Origin: CAVVNC01 sp963750015
Lineage (GTDB): Bacteria > Desulfobacterota > Syntrophorhabdia > Syntrophorhabdales > WCHB1-27
DNA length: 12,722 nucleotides
Direction of reading: 5' to 3'
NCBI GenBank assembly: GCA_963750015.1
Contig: CAVVPU010000173.1
Location: 1-12,722, forward strand
Shown here: positions 2,883 through 9,362 of the stretch, piece by piece
How the letters are laid out: every line of letters starts with the position of its first letter
Position numbering within the stretch: position 1 is the stretch's first letter
Position numbers and translations under genes: made by a program
Notes under the pieces: model-generated
What the model saw: only the letters and a program-made list of their open reading frames with translations
Told to the model about the DNA's origin: nothing
Database searches by the model: none

Positions 2883-5853
2883 AAGCTCTCTTCCTCCTCA
2901 GTTCCTCGACGATCTTCCCTATGCCTTCCGAGACGTTTCGCCAGGCCGAGTCTCTATCAGCCCATTTCGTTACGGCCAGCCCGTCCTTCGGCAATGCCTG
3001 AAGCTTGGCGAACGGGGCCATCTTCCAGTTAACGTCACGGACAATTACCGGAACCACTCTTGCTTCACCGTTATGGTGCCGGCCCAGTGCACGCGTCATC
3101 TCTTTCTCATAACAATAATCGGAGGCGATGAAGTCCGAGCTCACGAGAAGAAGAATGATGTCTGCCTGCTCCATCTTGTCATCAATTACCGTCTTCCACT
3201 CTTCGCCGGCTTCTATTTTCCGGTCGCTCCAGGGTTCAATCCACCCCTGCCGTTGGAGTAGCTTGAGGTGGGTCTCCAACTCGTCTCGTAGGCTTTCGTC
3301 TTTGTGTGAATAGCTGTAGAACAAACGAGCGGTTCTCCCCCCTTCAGCCACACGTTCTTCCCTTCTTTGCGCCCAATCGATGTCGACTCCATCAAGTAGC
3401 TCGTGCACGTCTAGTTCCACGACTTCTTCGCCAATCACTTCGGTAAATTTCCTGCTTCCGGCCTTTTCTCTCACCACCAGACTCCGGTAAGCCACAACTT
3501 TGTCGGGATAATCCGGTAGCGGAACCATCTCCTCCGGATTAAGGCTCGGGACTAAACGGTGAATATGCTCAAAGTCCGAGCGTATGATTGCGAGCAAGCG
3601 ACGGCGCCCGGACGGCGGTCCTGAGACAGAGATGAAGATCTTCCTATCCTGTGAATCCGCCCTTACAAGAGCTCGGTTCTCCTCGAACTCCAGGATGACA
3701 CCACTCCGCCAACGCGGCAACTTGGCGCTCAGCACATGGGTCCGGACCATGAACCGCGGGAGCAGTCCCTCCGGCAAGACCGGATAGTGGTACTCGAAAT
3801 TCAGGCATTCCTTTCGGTTAAACTCGGCAGTGTCAGGCGGTTCCTCCTTGCCAAGCAGCTCCGGGATTAGATAGCAGGTGTCATCTTCCGGGTAGCTGAA
3901 TCCCAGATCGAACTTCTTCATGAGATCTAAAAGGAACCTGTGCATAGCGGGGGGATAGTCGTGGTCATCAAGAATGATAGAGACATCTGCTAACCTGAGT
4001 TCCCCTTTCTGCCTCTCTAAAATCTCGGCATTGATGATCTTGTAGATCCCATTGGTCACCCACTGAGGGCTCAACACGTGCGTGTCTCGCAGACGCGGGT
4101 CATCTTTGTAGTTGAGCACGATTCCCAGAGTGTGGAGGTAACTGGCAAGGCGTTCTTGTCCGGCCTCGTCATTCTCTCCGAGCTTCGAGCACCAACTGCG
4201 GTATTCCCCGAAGGTGAGAAACTTCTCCTTCATTCCTGCAAGGGCGTCCTTGATAGCAAACCAGCTAGAGGGGAATGCCTTTCTTAGATCCTCAAGTCGG
4301 TCGGTCTCGGCCCGGATCGCCGCACGAAGGTCTTCTATACCTGTTCCATCCGAACAATCTGTCTTAATAAAACAGCGGACTGGGTACTTCTGCTGCAAAG
4401 CCCGCCTATTGAGATCGAAAGGATGCATCTTGATCTTGTTGAGTACAACAATGACGGGTGAGCCACGCCCGAAGCTATCAATCAGCTTGAGCCAGTATTC
4501 CGCATCAGCATCCTCACCCCCCTCCCTTCCATTCAGAACCAGAAGATAAAGGCTCCGCTCGGTGAGGAAAAACTGGTGAGTTGCATGCATGATCTCCTGA
4601 CCACCAAAATCCCATATGTTAAGGCGCACTTCTTCGTTTTGACGAAGCTGTGTCCTCCATTCAGTTATGTTGATGCCTTCGGTTTTCCCTTCATCAGGAT
4701 CGAATCTGTTAAGCATGAGTTTATTAACGAGAGACGTCTTACCTACCTCGCCCCTACCGACAAGTATCAGCTTTGCCTCATTAAGCGGCCTTGCTCCTCT
4801 TCGAAGCCGGAAATAATAGTCAAGGATCGCCGACGCCTTTGTCGCTCTTTGTGTGTCCCGCAGATCTGTTCTCGGCCCCAAAACTTCCGAGGGCAGGTTG
4901 AGTCCTTCATTACCGTGCAGGTTGAGTATCTTCAACCCTTTGAGACCTAGCAGGTAGTCGGGAAGTTCGGTCAACTGGTTGTCGGAAAGATCAAGGCCTT
5001 CGAGCCGGGCCAATCGGCCGATGGAATCGGGTAGGCTGGTCAGTTTATTGCCGCCAATAGTGAGTCTCTCGAGCCGGGCCAATCGGCCGATGGAATCGGG
5101 TAGGCTGGTCAGTTGGTTATTTTCGAGATACAGGGTTTCAAGCTGAGTCAATTGGCCGATGAAATCCGGGATCACAGTCAGTTGATTATTATAGAGATAA
5201 AGGTCCGTAAGCTGGGTTAGTTGCCCGATGAAAACGGGGACTGAGGTCAGTTGGCTATTGGATAGACTAAAAGTCTGAAGCTGAGTCAATTGGCCGATGA
5301 AATCCGGGATCACAGTCAGTTGATTATTATAGAGATAAAGGGTTTCAAGCTGAGTCAATTGGCCGATGAAATCCGGGATCACGGTTAGTTGATTCCGGGA
5401 GACGTCGAGGATCTGAAGCTGAGTCAATTGGCCGATGGAATCCGGGATTACAGTTAGCTTGTTGCTGGCAACATTGAGCCTCTCAAGCCGGCGCAATTGG
5501 CCGATGAAATCCGGGATCACGGTTAGTTGATTCTGGGAGACATCGAGACTCTCAAGCTGAGTCAATTGGCCGACGAAATCCGGGATCACGGTTAGTTGAT
5601 TCTGGGAGACATCGAGGCTCTGAAGCTGAGTCAACTGGCCGATGGAATCGGGAATCGTGGTCAGCTTGTTGCGGGCAACATCGAGGCTCTGAAGCTGAGT
5701 CAACTGGCCGATGGAATCGGGAATCGTGGTTAGGTCTTGTCCCGAAATGCTCAGGGCTTTGGCCTGTTTATCCAGCGCTTCCTGGATTTTTTTCTCAACA
5801 GCGGCTACCGCCCCCTTCCTTTCGCTTCCTTTCGCTTCCTTCTTTGTGCTCAT
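2881..5853 (-). CDS. LRR-Roc-COR-TIR (Roco-family) protein, candidate immune sensor/effector
   Basis: This is a 990-residue protein. Residues 1-40 are a charged leader. Residues 41-316 are twelve 23-residue leucine-rich repeats of the form L-T-x-I-P-D-x-I-G-Q-L-x-x-L-x-x-L. A Roc GTPase follows, with P-loop GRGEVGKTS (366-374), DFGGQ switch II (415-419) and NKIK at the NKxD position (472-475). A COR-like region spans about 520-820. A TIR domain occupies 842-990, opening LFYSYSHKD and carrying the expected catalytic Glu (E916) in SDYCYEKEM. Roco proteins are GTP-regulated dimers; bacterial TIR domains commonly degrade NAD+ or make cyclic-ADPR signals in phage defence. I chose ATG 5853 because AAGGAAGA precedes it; an in-frame ATG at 5937 would add 28 unconserved-looking residues. 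Domain calls are secure; a defence role is inference. Confidence 0.92.
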   Translation of the reverse strand: MSTKKEAKGSERKGAVAAVEKKIQEALDKQAKALSISGQDLTTIPDSIGQLTQLQSLDVARNKLTTIPDSIGQLTQLQSLDVSQNQLTVIPDFVGQLTQLESLDVSQNQLTVIPDFIGQLRRLERLNVASNKLTVIPDSIGQLTQLQILDVSRNQLTVIPDFIGQLTQLETLYLYNNQLTVIPDFIGQLTQLQTFSLSNSQLTSVPVFIGQLTQLTDLYLYNNQLTVIPDFIGQLTQLETLYLENNQLTSLPDSIGRLARLERLTIGGNKLTSLPDSIGRLARLEGLDLSDNQLTELPDYLLGLKGLKILNLHGNEGLNLPSEVLGPRTDLRDTQRATKASAILDYYFRLRRGARPLNEAKLILVGRGEVGKTSLVNKLMLNRFDPDEGKTEGINITEWRTQLRQNEEVRLNIWDFGGQEIMHATHQFFLTERSLYLLVLNGREGGEDADAEYWLKLIDSFGRGSPVIVVLNKIKMHPFDLNRRALQQKYPVRCFIKTDCSDGTGIEDLRAAIRAETDRLEDLRKAFPSSWFAIKDALAGMKEKFLTFGEYRSWCSKLGENDEAGQERLASYLHTLGIVLNYKDDPRLRDTHVLSPQWVTNGIYKIINAEILERQKGELRLADVSIILDDHDYPPAMHRFLLDLMKKFDLGFSYPEDDTCYLIPELLGKEEPPDTAEFNRKECLNFEYHYPVLPEGLLPRFMVRTHVLSAKLPRWRSGVILEFEENRALVRADSQDRKIFISVSGPPSGRRRLLAIIRSDFEHIHRLVPSLNPEEMVPLPDYPDKVVAYRSLVVREKAGSRKFTEVIGEEVVELDVHELLDGVDIDWAQRREERVAEGGRTARLFYSYSHKDESLRDELETHLKLLQRQGWIEPWSDRKIEAGEEWKTVIDDKMEQADIILLLVSSDFIASDYCYEKEMTRALGRHHNGEARVVPVIVRDVNWKMAPFAKLQALPKDGLAVTKWADRDSAWRNVSEGIGKIVEELRRKRA
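4930..5757 (-). repeat. In-gene 69-bp tandem repeat array encoding the LRRs
   Basis: Twelve 69-bp units encode the 23-residue leucine-rich repeats. Several units are nearly identical in DNA. A 64-base stretch at 5140-5203 is repeated exactly at 5278-5341, 138 bases (two units) away. Such identity at synonymous positions points to recent duplication or recombination between units, so repeat number may vary between strains. Confidence 0.85.
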
Positions 5854-5991
5854 AGGCTCATCTTCCTTCAAAGACACTGGTGAATTCCACTTCAAAGTGG
5901 GAAAACCAAAGGGGTCAGATACTGTCATCAAAGTCAACCCCGAACTCTCCCCAAATAATCATCGTGCTTCGCAGTAGTCCGCCTTGCTCTG

Positions 5992-6325
5992 GGAAGCCAA
6001 TGGGGACGCCCATAACTAAATAACTAATTCTGGGAAAACATAGGGGTACGAGCCCTTGACAGTAGACAGGTAACCCCACACAATAACCTGATATTACGGG
6101 TATTTTGCGCCTCACCCCTTCTTCCCCACCGCCCAAGCAACATCCACCACCGCTATCTTCCCATCCCTCTCCCGGTCTACTGCTTCCCACTGTCCCTAAG
6201 CACCACTCCGTTCCCATGCAGCGCATGAGAGTTCAAAGTATTCTATTGAAAAACTAACAGTCAAATTCGTCCGGTGGCGAGGCTGCCTGGCTGGAGAACA
6301 GCAGAATGTGCGTGTCTGAGGCCCT
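5992..6325 (+). repeat. 334-bp direct repeat, copy 1 (modules A-P-B-D)
   Basis: This copy is repeated at 6343-6676 with a period of 351 bases and no difference that I can find. Modules used elsewhere in this annotation are A, the CCATAACTAAATAAC box at about 6010; P, CCCTTGACAGTAGACAG at 6053-6069; B, a C-rich block at about 6111-6230; and D, a block from about 6230 that includes GTCCGGTGGCGAGGCTG. No protein-coding gene is credible here. Relatives of each module occur downstream in the same orientation. Confidence 0.9.
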
Positions 6326-6342
6326 GGAAGCCAATGGGCCCT
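6326..6342 (+). repeat. 17-base spacer duplicating the repeat start
   Basis: The spacer GGAAGCCAATGGGCCCT between the two 334-bp copies is itself a near copy of the first 14 bases of the repeat (GGAAGCCAATGGGG). The junction therefore shows a small tandem duplication at the point where the large copies join. Confidence 0.7.
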
Positions 6343-6676
6343 GGAAGCCAATGGGGACGCCCATAACTAAATAACTAATTCTGGGAAAACATAGGGGTAC
6401 GAGCCCTTGACAGTAGACAGGTAACCCCACACAATAACCTGATATTACGGGTATTTTGCGCCTCACCCCTTCTTCCCCACCGCCCAAGCAACATCCACCA
6501 CCGCTATCTTCCCATCCCTCTCCCGGTCTACTGCTTCCCACTGTCCCTAAGCACCACTCCGTTCCCATGCAGCGCATGAGAGTTCAAAGTATTCTATTGA
6601 AAAACTAACAGTCAAATTCGTCCGGTGGCGAGGCTGCCTGGCTGGAGAACAGCAGAATGTGCGTGTCTGAGGCCCT
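6343..6676 (+). repeat. 334-bp direct repeat, copy 2 (modules A-P-B-D)
   Basis: This is the second copy of the unit at 5992. Here module D continues beyond the duplicated part to about 6770, through CCATGGTCGCCCATGG and TTTGGCTTTATCGGCGTGC. That extension matches 10935-11128. Copy 1 is cut off before the extension. This indicates that copy 2 retains the original right flank. Confidence 0.9.
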
Positions 6677-6770
6677 TGGCTTTCCGTCCCATGGTCGCCC
6701 ATGGTTTGGCTTTATCGGCGTGCACCTTCTATCTATAACTATGGAGCTTTCGTGTCAAGTTAAATCTGCC
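6677..6770 (+). repeat. Module D extension
   Basis: This stretch contains CCCATGGTCGCCCATGG followed by TTTATCGGCGTGCACCTTC and TATCTATAACTATGGAGCTT. It is about 90 percent identical by eye to 11040-11110. It contains two CCATGG palindromes four bases apart. Short open frames cross it in two frames but differ between copies, so I do not call a gene. Confidence 0.65.
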
Positions 6771-6793
6771 CCCCGTATGTCTGTCCCCACCAT

Positions 6794-6991
6794 CTACCGG
6801 GGATTCGCCATGGTTCTCATGGCCTGCATCATTTCGGTCAAATCCTTCATGCTGTCGTCTTTCATATCCATTTCTTCCTTCTTTCCATCCGGCGCTGTGT
6901 GGGTCCATTTCCCATCGGGAAGTCCTTGCTTGAACTCTCCATTTATGACCGTTCCGTCCTTGAGGGCTATCATGCATGGCCCATCGACCAC
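6794..6991 (-). CDS. Hypothetical small protein with a MORN-like motif (possible remnant)
   Basis: The frame encodes 65 residues from a GTG start; an ATG at 6973 is an alternative. Residues 10-36 have the pattern DGTVINGEFKQGLPDGKW-x5-PDGK, which fits a single MORN-like repeat as found in many small bacterial proteins. The C-terminal third is Met- and Asp-rich and looks helical. The ribosome site is poor (GAGG). A stop codon lies only six codons upstream, so this may be the surviving piece of a longer gene. It stands alone between repeat module D and hicAB, on the other strand. The function is unknown. Confidence 0.38.
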   Translation of the reverse strand: MVDGPCMIALKDGTVINGEFKQGLPDGKWTHTAPDGKKEEMDMKDDSMKDLTEMMQAMRTMANPR

Positions 6992-7027
6992 GCCGGCCTC
7001 GCCGGTCTATGGAAGCGTGACGCAATC

Positions 7028-7036
7028 TGTTATAAT
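7028..7036 (+). promoter_or_regulatory. Extended -10 promoter for hicAB
   Basis: TGTTATAAT is a perfect extended -10 element. Transcription would be expected to start about 6-7 bases downstream, at or next to the ATG of the small ORF at 7043. No good -35 hexamer is visible. Confidence 0.55.
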
Positions 7037-7042
7037 TAAGCG

Positions 7043-7132
7043 ATGATGGAGAGAGGAATCGGTCTGGATAATTTCTATTCATACTGGGCGGGGTGCTGCT
7101 CGACCTCGCTGCTATACGGCGTTAACACATGA
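7043..7132 (+). CDS. Candidate 29-residue leader ORF coupled to hicA
   Basis: The frame starts ATGATGGAG and encodes MMERGIGLDNFYSYWAGCC followed by ten more residues. Its TGA stop overlaps the hicA ATG as ATGA. The only good promoter (7028-7036) should start the transcript at about the first ATG, so the message may be leaderless. hicA itself has no visible Shine-Dalgarno site, so translation through this ORF could deliver ribosomes to hicA. No homologue is recognised. Everything beyond the reading frame and the overlap is inference. Confidence 0.35.
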   Translation: MMERGIGLDNFYSYWAGCCSTSLLYGVNT

Positions 7133-7323
7133 AGATTCGGGATCTCGTCAGAATGATAGAAGCGGATGGGTGGTACGTGGTTCGGTCCAGAGGGAGCCAT
7201 GTGCAGTATAAGCACGCGAGCAAGCAGGGACGGGTTACGATCGCCGGCCATCCTAACGATGACGTGGGTCCGGGCACTCTGAATAGCATTTTAAAACAAG
7301 CGGGTTTGAAGGGGGTGAAATAA
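7129..7323 (+). CDS. hicA: HicA mRNA interferase toxin
   Basis: This 64-residue protein has the HicA dsRBD-like fold signature. The opening helix is DLVRMIEADGW, followed by Y-V-V-R-S-R-G-S-H-V-Q-Y with the catalytic histidine (H24). The second half is V-T-I-A-G-H-P-x-D-D-V-G-P-G-T-L-x-S-I-L-K-Q-A-G-L. HicA cleaves mRNA and tmRNA and is inhibited by HicB, encoded two bases downstream. Expression probably depends on the promoter at 7028 and on the coupled upstream ORF. A decayed copy of its central part lies at 9106-9147. Confidence 0.95.
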   Translation: MKIRDLVRMIEADGWYVVRSRGSHVQYKHASKQGRVTIAGHPNDDVGPGTLNSILKQAGLKGVK

Positions 7324-7325
7324 GC

Positions 7326-7535
7326 ATGCACCGTTTTCTAGTGGTAATTGAGAAGAGTGAAGATAACTACTCAGCCTATTCGCCGGATCTGCCTGGATGC
7401 GTCGCGACCGGTTCCACCCGCGAAGAGGCCGAGCGGAATATGCACGAGGCCATAGTAATGCATCTCGATGGCTTGCGGGAGGATAATTTGCCTATTCCCG
7501 GATCTGAAGCCTTCGCCGAATACATGGCCGTTTAG
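7326..7535 (+). CDS. hicB: HicB antitoxin
   Basis: This 69-residue protein has the pattern Y-S-A-Y-S-P-D-L-P-G-C-V-A-T-G-x-T-R-E-E-A-E-x-N-M-x-E-A-I, the core of the HicB fold, and then D-N-L-P-I-P. It directly follows hicA (two bases between stop and start), as usual for hicAB operons. It is related to the solitary hicB at 737 but clearly different in sequence. The tail after the LPIP motif is short (SEAFAEYMAV), so there is no separate DNA-binding domain and autoregulation is uncertain. Confidence 0.94.
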   Translation: MHRFLVVIEKSEDNYSAYSPDLPGCVATGSTREEAERNMHEAIVMHLDGLREDNLPIPGSEAFAEYMAV

Positions 7536-7604
7536 CTTGAGGGGTCATCTGCAGTACCAATAGGTAAATTGCGTATTCCGACCCAAACCGGCCACCCAAC
7601 CTGG

Positions 7605-7674
7605 GGATTCAAGGGCGACAGCCATAAATAAGTAACTATTGAGGGGATAAGGGGTCTACCTTGACAGTAGACAG
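7605..7674 (+). repeat. Repeat modules A and P, third copy
   Basis: The stretch contains GCCATAAATAAGTAACTATT followed by GGGGTCTACCTTGACAGTAGAC. These match modules A and P of the 334-bp repeat, in the same order and orientation. After P the sequence diverges into the secreted-protein gene; module B reappears just after that gene at 8284. The P motif contains the inverted repeat GTCTAC...GTAGAC. Confidence 0.75.
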
Positions 7675-7722
7675 CGAATATAACATAACTTACTAATTTA
7701 ATTTGATTTAATGAGCACGGCA

Positions 7723-7752
7723 TTGGTTCTATATTGTCAGCTATGGTATAGA
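7723..7752 (+). promoter_or_regulatory. Possible promoter for the secreted-protein gene
   Basis: TTGGTT (7723-7728) and TATAGA (7747-7752) are separated by 18 bases, about 70 bases before the ATG at 7820. The surrounding 7675-7770 stretch is AT-rich compared with its flanks. This is a reasonable but unproven sigma-70 site. Confidence 0.4.
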
Positions 7753-7819
7753 CATGCTAAGATATATTGCTTCATCCTCCGCCCGTCCATAACACCCCAT
7801 TCAGACGGAGTCTTCTTTG

Positions 7820-8281
7820 ATGAAAGCGCTCTCGCTCGTTGGGTTAATCGCAGTTATCTTCTGTTCTTCAGCCTTCGCCTCTATGGACACTAAGCATGTG
7901 GAACGGGGTTTGGAGCGTGGACTCTCCTTCGGTCGATGTCCCTTGTCGATATCGGTGAGTACGCATGGACCGATTCCGAATCCCGGGTACATGATTGCCG
8001 GGGGGCCCGTCCCTCCTCTGCCTGCGCTGCTCCCCAATCCGGGTTTCAAACTTCCCCTCAACCCGACCCCGAGCCAGGCCCAGACCATCATAAGGGCGGC
8101 GGCGCAGCTCAACGGAGCCGAAAAGGAGATCATAGATCAGCAGCTTCGGGTGAACGAAATGCTGGAACAGCAGTTGAAAGAGAAGAAAGAGAAGAAAAAT
8201 GCCGATAAGGACTCCAAAAAAGGAAATGAGGATACTTTGGGGATGCCCGACCACACGACCGTAGAAGTAAAAAGCGAATAG
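7820..8281 (+). CDS. Small secreted proline-rich / coiled-coil protein, function unknown
   Basis: This is a 153-residue protein with a clear signal peptide: MKALSLVGLIAVIFCSSAFA, likely cut after A20 (AFA-S). Phe before the Cys argues against a lipoprotein. Residues about 50-87 are rich in proline and glycine (GPVPPLPALLPNPGF). Residues about 95-140 form a charged helix (QQLRVNEMLEQQLKEKKEKK), probably a coiled coil, before an acidic tail. I chose ATG 7820 over an in-frame TTG at 7817; GGAG lies about nine bases upstream. I recognise no family. The gene sits exactly between repeat modules A-P and B, which in the 334-bp copies lie about 40 bases apart. Confidence 0.72.
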   Translation: MKALSLVGLIAVIFCSSAFASMDTKHVERGLERGLSFGRCPLSISVSTHGPIPNPGYMIAGGPVPPLPALLPNPGFKLPLNPTPSQAQTIIRAAAQLNGAEKEIIDQQLRVNEMLEQQLKEKKEKKNADKDSKKGNEDTLGMPDHTTVEVKSE

Positions 8282-8283
8282 CC

Positions 8284-8388
8284 TTGCCCCCGTCACCCAA
8301 GCAACATCGCCACCGCTATCTCCCCACCCCTCTCCCGATCTACTGCTTCCCACCGTCCCGAAGCACCAATCCGTTACCACGCAACACG
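8284..8388 (+). repeat. Repeat module B, third copy
   Basis: CACCCAAGCAACATC, CACCGCTATCT, CCCCTCTCCCGATCTACTGC and AAGCACCAATCCGTTACCA match the C-rich B block of the 334-bp repeats (6111-6230) in order and orientation, with scattered substitutions and small gaps. It starts three bases after the stop of the secreted-protein gene. It is followed directly by the promoter region of vapBC. Confidence 0.8.
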
Positions 8389-8416
8389 ACCGTACGTCTC
8401 TCCCTTCAGGTAGTTG

Positions 8417-8466
8417 GTGACAAATAGTCGTGTTATTGCTATATTACGTATCAGGTAAGAGTAATA
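8417..8466 (+). promoter_or_regulatory. vapBC promoter and candidate operator
   Basis: GTGACA (8417-8422) lies 17 bases before TATATT (8440-8445), which is also preceded by TG to give an extended -10 TGCTATATT. The inverted repeat TATTAC (8442-8447) / GTAATA (8461-8466), with a 13-base spacer, overlaps the -10 and the expected start site. Such a site fits autorepression by the VapBC complex, which is inferred. Confidence 0.5.
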
Positions 8467-8481
8467 CCAAGGAGGAGCGCC

Positions 8482-8706
8482 ATGAGGGTTACGTCGAAAG
8501 GTCAGGTGACGATTCCGCTTGAAATCAGAGATAAGCTTGGTCTCAGGGCAAGTTCGGAAGTAGAATTCGAGCTGCTGCCCGACGGAAAGGTATACCTCAC
8601 GAAGACAGAGAGACCGGCCCGGCGCAGTGCCCTTGTCAAAAAGATGAAGGGCAGGGCCACCACGAGGTTGAGCACCGACGAGATCATGAAGCTGACGAGG
8701 GGTTGA
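8482..8706 (+). CDS. vapB: VapB-type AbrB-fold antitoxin
   Basis: This 74-residue protein opens with the AbrB-fold signature M-R-V-T-S-K-G-Q-V-T-I-P-x-E-I-R-D-K-L-G-L, then a second strand pair (VEFELLPDGKVYLTK). It ends in a basic, helical toxin-binding tail (KKMKGRATTRLSTDEIMKLTRG). AGGAGG lies six bases before the ATG. The vapC start follows its stop codon with no gap. It differs clearly from the vapB at 1964-2191, so the two vapBC modules in this window were acquired separately rather than duplicated. Confidence 0.94.
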   Translation: MRVTSKGQVTIPLEIRDKLGLRASSEVEFELLPDGKVYLTKTERPARRSALVKKMKGRATTRLSTDEIMKLTRG

Positions 8707-9105
8707 TTGGAAGCCCTCGTCGACAGTAACGTTATTCTTGATATTCTGACGGAAGACAGGCGCTGGGCATCCTGGTCTGCAAAGGCGATCGAGGAGTGGA
8801 ACGGTCTTTTGGTCATCAATTCCGTCATTTATGCCGAGGTATCCATAGGCTTCGAAAGAATCGAAGACCTGGACGCGGCCCTTAGCCGGGAATTGTTCCG
8901 ACGCGATCCGCTGCCGTGGGATGCCGCATTCCTGGCCGGCAAGTGTTTTCTCAGATATCGCCAATCGGGAGGAAAGAAAACTTCCCCCCTGCCCGATTTT
9001 TTCATAGGGGCGCACGCGGCAATCACAAAAATGGCCCTGATCACGAGAGACGCCTCACGATATCGGACCTATTTCCCCGGCATCAGGCTGGTATCTCCCG
9101 CCTAA
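8707..9105 (+). CDS. vapC: VapC-type PIN-domain ribonuclease toxin
   Basis: This 132-residue PIN-domain protein has the four acidic positions D6 (VDSNVILDIL), E44 (IYAEVS), D97 (LPDFFIGAHA) and D115 (ITRDASRY). The start is TTG, directly after the vapB stop and preceded by GAGGGG. The ending T-R-D-x-x-R-Y-x-x-Y-F-P is typical of VapC. It should be a Mg-dependent site-specific endoribonuclease held inactive by the upstream VapB. It is in the same orientation as hicAB. A hicA remnant begins right after its stop. Confidence 0.95.
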   Translation: MEALVDSNVILDILTEDRRWASWSAKAIEEWNGLLVINSVIYAEVSIGFERIEDLDAALSRELFRRDPLPWDAAFLAGKCFLRYRQSGGKKTSPLPDFFIGAHAAITKMALITRDASRYRTYFPGIRLVSPA

Positions 9106-9147
9106 AGCGACCGCATCCTCACGATGATGTGGGTCCGGGCATCATGG
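9106..9147 (+). pseudogene. hicA fragment (broken)
   Basis: GCATCCTCACGATGATGTGG followed by GTCCGGGCATCATGGGGTAG matches hicA 7250-7288 at roughly four of five bases and would read HPHDDVGPGIMG-stop. This is the HicA C-terminal core motif H-P-x-D-D-V-G-P-G without the catalytic half or the last helix. No start or complete frame remains. Module A of the repeat family begins a few bases later. Confidence 0.65.
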
Positions 9148-9152
9148 GGTAG

Positions 9153-9290
9153 AGCCATAAATAAATAACCAACTCAGTTATTGTCTTGCTGTCCTCGAAA
9201 AAGCTCATGGAGGTCTTGCAATGACACATTTTCGCAAGGCCCAGAGGGCATCCGCCAACCGCCGTTTCCCCATTCTCGTCCGGACTCGGT
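9153..9290 (+). repeat. Repeat modules A and C, upstream of the ankyrin gene
   Basis: CCATAAATAAATAAC is followed by GGTCTTGCAATGACACATTT, TCGCAAGGCCCAGA and CCAACCGCCGTTTCCCCATTCTCGTCC. The same blocks in the same order occur at 10788-10925, so the ankyrin gene is bracketed by direct repeats about 1.63 kb apart. A CTTGC...GCAAG short inverted repeat is kept in both copies. Confidence 0.78.
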
Positions 9291-9362
9291 AACGATTACC
9301 GTTATAGGTTTTAGTCTGATGAAATGTTGCGGCTGCAAGGTCGCAACCCGAGGAGGAAGCAT

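Noticed and set aside
4423..4440. NKIK in place of the canonical NKxD in the Roc G4 motif, seen as a possible dead GTPase
   Set aside because: The P-loop and DxGGQ motifs are intact, and bacterial Roco proteins vary at this position as far as I recall, so the change alone does not show loss of GTP binding.
4930..5757. CRISPR-like regular direct repeats
   Set aside because: The 69-bp period is three times 23 codons and encodes leucine-rich repeats in one frame without spacers, so this is a coding repeat.
5854..5937. Upstream in-frame ATG at 5937 as the start of the Roco-TIR protein
   Set aside because: The extra 28 residues look unlike the family and there is no good ribosome site there, whereas the ATG at 5853 has AAGGAAGA upstream.
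5915..6577. Two glycine-rich minus-strand frames of about 103-107 residues with identical N-termini
   Set aside because: They are identical only because they lie in the tandem duplication. In the third module B copy (8284-8388) a one-base deletion breaks the same frame, and there is no ribosome site, so they are not credible proteins.
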